From positions 8,340,501-8,404,500 of the forward strand of contig CM034131.1 in NCBI GenBank assembly GCA_019914995.1: a stretch of 64,000 nt of DNA, read 5' to 3'. The position numbers and the translations under genes are program-made. The notes below the pieces were generated by a model. That model saw only the letters and a list, made by a program, of their open reading frames with translations, was not told where the DNA came from and did no database searches. Source of the DNA: Acanthochlamys bracteata. Taxonomy: Eukaryota; Streptophyta; Magnoliopsida; Pandanales; Velloziaceae. Below are positions 59,904-64,000 of the stretch, in pieces (positions within the stretch are counted from its first letter, which is position 1; every line of letters starts with the position of its first letter).

Positions 59904-59952
59904 TGACGCAACCATTTCAACAGCGCTAATTTGACGCAACCATTTCAACAGC
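59904..59952 (+). repeat. two exact 21-bp repeats upstream of the 5-alpha-reductase gene
   Basis: TGACGCAACCATTTCAACAG plus one further C occurs at 59904-59924 and again at 59932-59952, a period of 28 bp. The second copy ends 90 bp before the ATG at 60043, so it is in the leader or core promoter. Confidence 0.9.
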
Positions 59953-60042
59953 ACTACGCAATCTCTGATTTGCGATCACACCTTAGATATTTTAGGAAGA
60001 ACAACAGCAGAGAATCAAAACAAAAGATTTTGATTTTGATCC

Positions 60043-62270
60043 ATGCCAAAGATGTTATCTTTGATCTCGGATTTGCTGTTCCCGCCACCGCCGTCGCTGT
60101 TCGTGACGGCGATGTCGGCGATCAGCTGCGTATCGTTGGCTTACACGGGCTTGTCAGAGATCAGAGGAAAGCATTTGCAGTACTCCAAGTTTTGGAATTC
60201 TGGAGGCAAGAACGGAAATAGAGAGATCAAGCTATCAGGAAAAACTGGAATGCTTTTCATCTACGCTCCGGCACTCGTTGCGGCTCTTGCTTCCTTCGTT
60301 ATTCCCGGCGTTGTTGACGGAAATCGCCGCCGACTTGTTAGTGCTGCACTCACTGTCCACTTCCTAAAGAGGGTTCTTGAGGTAATTTTAAATTCTGTTA
60401 ATTTAGTTCTTACTATGGTCTGGTCATGGATTCTCACTCACTGAAGCGGTTGTTGATTTATCTTAGTGCTTTCAAATTATTGTTTAAATTAGTGGATTGA
60501 GTATGATTGACTGGAACTTTTGATTTGAAATCTAGTGTTTAGCCTATCGAAAATTGTGTTTTACTTATAATGAGAAATTATATGGAAATCACAATGAGTA
60601 TGGTGTATGAAGGCCTGTCTGGTAGCATTGGTTCGAGGAACTTACTATAAAGTTTCTGCTCAAGAGTTGGCACAAGGAACTTCTCTTAGTTCTAATAAAC
60701 ATTGAAGCTATTTTCTAGTAGGACATGCTTGGGACTGCTTCTTATTTTGGTTTCTTTAATAGGTATAACTCTAATTCTCTAGGCTGCAAAGCACGTCGTA
60801 GAAGAGATATTTGTCTGTCAAGTTATTGATTCGTCTAGAAGATGATTTTCATGTGCAGAATACAAGCTGCACGACTTCTCCCCTCGACGACCTAAGAGGG
60901 CATTGTGATGGTCCTCTTGGATTTCTGTTTCTCTGCCAGTCTATTTGTTCAACTTGTATCAGTAGTTCATCCTTTAAAAAAACATATAGTTTCTTCCGAA
61001 GAACTATTGAATTGTCTCAGAGTATTTGTTTTCCAAATTAGGTGGCTGTTTATATGAGTTTAGGCACCATCACCTCTTGAGCTAGTTTTTGTGTTTGAGT
61101 TCTACTCAAAGCCTATCTAATATGGTATTAGAACATGTCGCGTGTAGAAATGGGCTCCATGAGGGCGTATAGCCCTGCTCGCTATACGTGAGAGGGTGTT
61201 GAATTGTCTCACATTACTTGTTTGTGAAGCTGAGTGGCTGTTATATGGGTTTTGACACCCTTACCTCTTGAGTTATTTTTTGGGATTGAGTTTACTCAAG
61301 GTCCATCTAACATGAACAATCCCCTACTTATTGACTCCACTTTTATAATGCAGCAAATTCATTGAGTGTCAGTGAAAATTATACGTGTACGGTGAAAGAA
61401 GCATGTATTAAAATATTTGACTCTTGAGGTGTCAAATATTATTAGTTAACTACTCCCAATGAATATTTCCACATATTCTACTGCAATCATGGGTGTTTCT
61501 TTCTAAATGCTCAACCCTGTTGGCAATAGAAAGTAGAAAGCTGAGTCTGATCACTTAGAATGCCGGTAAATGATGGAACAGGTTCACCTTACTCTTCTCC
61601 AGAAGTATGCTGCTGATTGTATGAACCATATCTGCCGGTACTTAAGATTACGTATTAGCTTCTTTTGTCCTCCAGCAAGCAGGACTTGTATTCTGGAAAC
61701 ATCAAAGTTAAACCCAATTATCTGTAGTCTTATAGCTTAATTTATTTGATTATCAAAATTTTATTGTCATTTTGGCATTTACCATGGATTTCACAGGTCT
61801 TATTTATTCACAAATTCAGCGGGCAGATGGTTCTGAGTTCTGCCTTTCCAATTTCCTTTAGTTATTTCATCAGCACAGCGACCATGGTCTACACACAGTA
61901 TATGACTCGAGATATGCCTGAACCAACAATAAACACAACATTGCCTGGAATCGTTCTCTTTCTTGTTGGAATCTCTGGCAACTTTTATCACCATTACCTT
62001 TTATCAAAGCTCAGAGGATCAAAGGATGACAAGGGATATAAGGTCCCCCACGGTGGTCTCTTTGAACTCGTTATCTGCCCGCATTACCTATTTGAGATTA
62101 CAGGTTTTGTAGGAGTATCCTGCATATCCCAAACTATATACGCATGGTCTTTCACCTTGGGCACAACCTTCTATCTGATGGGAAGAAGTTATGCTACTAG
62201 GAAATGGTACATGTCAAAGTTTGAAAACTTCCCTAAACACGTCAAGGCTTTGATACCTTATGTTTACTAG
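60043..62270 (+). CDS. steroid 5-alpha-reductase family (3-oxo-5-alpha-steroid 4-dehydrogenase) membrane protein, 270 aa
   Basis: Two exons, 60043-60381 and 61797-62270, join in frame (FLKRVLE then VLFIHKF). The protein is polytopic with about six hydrophobic segments and should sit in the endoplasmic reticulum. The N-terminus reads FPPPPSLFVTAMSAISCVSL and SEIRGKHLQYSKFWN. The C-terminal catalytic domain has GISGNFYHHYLLSKLRG, KVPHGGLFELVICPHYLFE and GRSYATRKWYMSKFENFPK, the last being the NADPH-binding signature of this family. It closely resembles the Arabidopsis protein I remember as At5g16010 rather than DET2 or the trans-enoyl-CoA reductase CER10. The physiological substrate of this subgroup is not established to my knowledge. 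Codon use and splice sites look normal. A small TRIM element sits in the 1.4-kb intron. Confidence 0.92.
61005..61312 (+). mobile_element. TRIM element in the intron of the 5-alpha-reductase-family gene
   Basis: Two direct terminal repeats of about 117 bp (61005-61122 and 61197-61312) share TTGAATTGTCTCA, CCTCTTGAG and a CATCTAA-like end. The first is followed at 61123 by TGGTATTAGAACATG, close to the Met-tRNA primer-binding site TGGTATCAGAGC. The second is preceded by the purine run GAGAGGG. Only 74 bp lie between. AGAAC before and TGAAC after the element may be a five-base target duplication with one change. It is a complete miniature LTR element without genes. Confidence 0.82.
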
Positions 62271-64000
62271 GAAATGTAACCAAGATTCCAATTACTGACA
62301 GAATTCAGCAGCTTAATAATGATAGACCTGAATGTTTTCATATGTAATACATTGGTACAAATTTCCATGTTATGTATCTACCGTAAGCTACACAAGTAGA
62401 ATCTGGGGAAGTATTTGTGCATGTAGCTACATATTCATTGGTTCTACAGTTAGCAACTCAATGTATTCAGATTGTGGAGGTGTTTGAGAGTAATTTTTCT
62501 AACTTCTTTTTGTTCCAACTTTTTATTTCATATCTATTTTAATATATTTTTATAATTTGTTTGAGAAAAAAAAGTAAAACATGTTTTTAATTTTTTTAAA
62601 AAATATCTTTGTTTAAAAGCACTCCCAATTCAGATTGTGTTATATAATGACGTTTTGTTACAGTTATAGCTCAATTTGGGTTGCCAGGCTAAAAGCAGTA
62701 GCTGGTTGTTTGTTTCGAACAAACAGGGATCAAAACCTGGGAAACAAAGCTTCCATTTTCTCATTTCTGGACAGCAACAGATTTATTTGGGCTTGCGGGC
62801 CTTTTTTGAATATAACAAATAAATTATGGGCCGGGTCTGAGAAGAGAAACATGTTCCTTCGTCTCCTTCTATTCACTGTACCCAAATTTTCTTCGGGCGA
62901 TTTCAGCTTAGATTGTTGTTCAACCGTGACCACCTCTGAGCTCAAGACGCTTGATCATTCTGTTGATTCGATTCAAGGTAGCAATTTTCTTTTCTAACTA
63001 TCCAAAAATCTCTAGGAAGATCGAAGACTTCGCTTTTATTTTATTTTATTTTTTTTTTTTGAGCTGTTTATTTGCAGTATTAGCTTTTTCTCTAGATGAT
63101 GCATGTGTATGGAGAAAATGGTTAACAACAAGAGATTGACTAGTTTCGGGTATAAAATGATTGAAATCAGTGATCGATGTAGTGGGGAAGAGTTAAAGTC
63201 CACCATTCTCTGTGATTTTGATTTGGAAGCTCTGTAGTGCACACACATTTAGTCATCTTGATGCTGGTTGGTTTGCTAGGAAAATGATAGAATCCAGATT
63301 TTTGTGTGTAAACGTTTAGTGGGAAAGCCAAAAGGTGGTTTGTTTAGGCTTTCTTGACTTGAGCTTACACTATTTCACAAGGAGTGAAGTGATTGAAACA
63401 AATTAATGCCGCGAGGCATTAGTTAAAACCGTAAAGTTCACTTTTTGCATGTTGTGTTTGGTGAATCTTCCGGATGTTGATAAAATAGGTCCTACATATG
63501 TTTAAGATAGTATTGGGGCTTGCTTTGATCATTGCCAATGTTATTAACTTTCATGACAACTGTTCATCTTATTGGATGTATTGGGAATTTTCACTTCAAG
63601 CACGATACCACGGACTTTTGAATATTTGTTTCAAGCTATGCATCCAATTCCAGAAGTTTATTTTTCTATCTTTAATCAGGTAGGAATAAAGCGATGCTTA
63701 GGGTTCATAGGCTTATGACACTGTATACAACTCAGCTGTTGCGCCGGTGTGCAGCAATTAGCTTTATCTTTGGGAGAAGTTGGTTTTTGTAGGCTGTGTA
63801 TAAACAGATGGAAGTGTGCAGCAATTAGCATGAAATATAAATTGCGGCCAGTTATTTGGCAAGTCAAGGACCTAACATATTTTGTGACGCATCTGGATAT
63901 GAGTTATGCTCGTGCAGAGTCAAATCTGGAAATCTGCAAATTTATATTGCCTTGTGGAAGTTGGTTGCTTACAAATCAGAAATAAACCTGTCAATTACTG
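62271..64000. other. 3' flank and gene-poor end of window
   Basis: 62271-62630 is the 3' flank of the 5-alpha-reductase gene. At 62840-62977 an exon-like stretch (CTTCGTCTCCTTCTATTCAC ... GATTCGATTCAAG then GTAGCA) looks like a 5' UTR exon of a plus-strand gene lying beyond the window, with intron-like T-rich sequence after it and a possible AG|GTAGGA near 63679. The 120-codon open frame over this part has no recognisable family. The words GTGCAGCAATTAGC recur at about 63751 and 63816. Confidence 0.3.

Noticed and set aside
62635..62997. 120-codon open frame near the window end
   Set aside because: No family resemblance; the exon-like part ending at 62977 looks like an untranslated leader of a gene beyond the window.
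1..64000. CRISPR arrays, bacterial operons, rRNA or tRNA genes
   Set aside because: None seen; the repeats present are tandem duplications, microsatellites and transposon ends in a plant nuclear context.

Overview
The window is nuclear DNA from a flowering plant, most likely a eudicot. It is AT-rich, the genes are split by many short GT-AG introns, and every recognised protein belongs to a plant family. Plant-only markers include TOUSLED kinase, the chloroplast NDH factor CRR42, a GTD-binding myosin receptor, an abscisic/indole aldehyde oxidase and a MIR166 hairpin. I cannot name the species.

Layout. 0-11 kb is gene-poor: a decayed C-terminal part of an RCC1/ankyrin/BTB (IBTK-type) gene, a MIR166 precursor, a coding-like relic with a 60-bp duplication, and a decayed organellar ribosomal protein bL9 gene on the minus strand. 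11-20 kb is an intact aldehyde oxidase gene (10 exons) with a TRIM and an RTE-like LINE in intron 4, followed by a probable solo LTR. 21-30 kb holds organellar GatC and a multi-CCHC zinc-knuckle protein. 30.5-34.6 kb is a decayed rhomboid-like gene (RBL15 type, minus strand). 36-46 kb is TOUSLED (16 exons), whose third intron carries four successive long hairpin elements. 47-53 kb holds a plasma-membrane syntaxin (SYP131/132 clade, 13 exons) and CRR42 (minus strand). 54-55 kb is a frameshifted CXE15-like carboxylesterase. 56.5-62.3 kb holds a MYOB7-like myosin-binding protein and a steroid 5-alpha-reductase-family membrane protein with a small TRIM in its intron. After 62.3 kb no gene is supported.

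Eight multi-exon genes close in frame across every junction I checked, with no internal stop. Four others (IBTK type, bL9, RBL15, CXE15) keep recognisable exons, and mostly splice sites, but carry several indels or stops each. This is the pattern expected when duplicate genes are lost after genome duplication, though uncorrected sequence errors must be excluded. From memory, TSL, CRR42 and AAO1 are close together on Arabidopsis chromosome 5, and CXE15 and MYOB7 are adjacent there, so parts of the order look ancestral.

The most unusual structure is the row of four foldback elements in the TOUSLED intron. They share an inner module, but each has a private outer module mirrored on both arms. The MIR166 locus encodes a two-base variant of the canonical miRNA. 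Exon coordinates were derived by hand from splice signals, reading-frame closure and family knowledge; no search was run.
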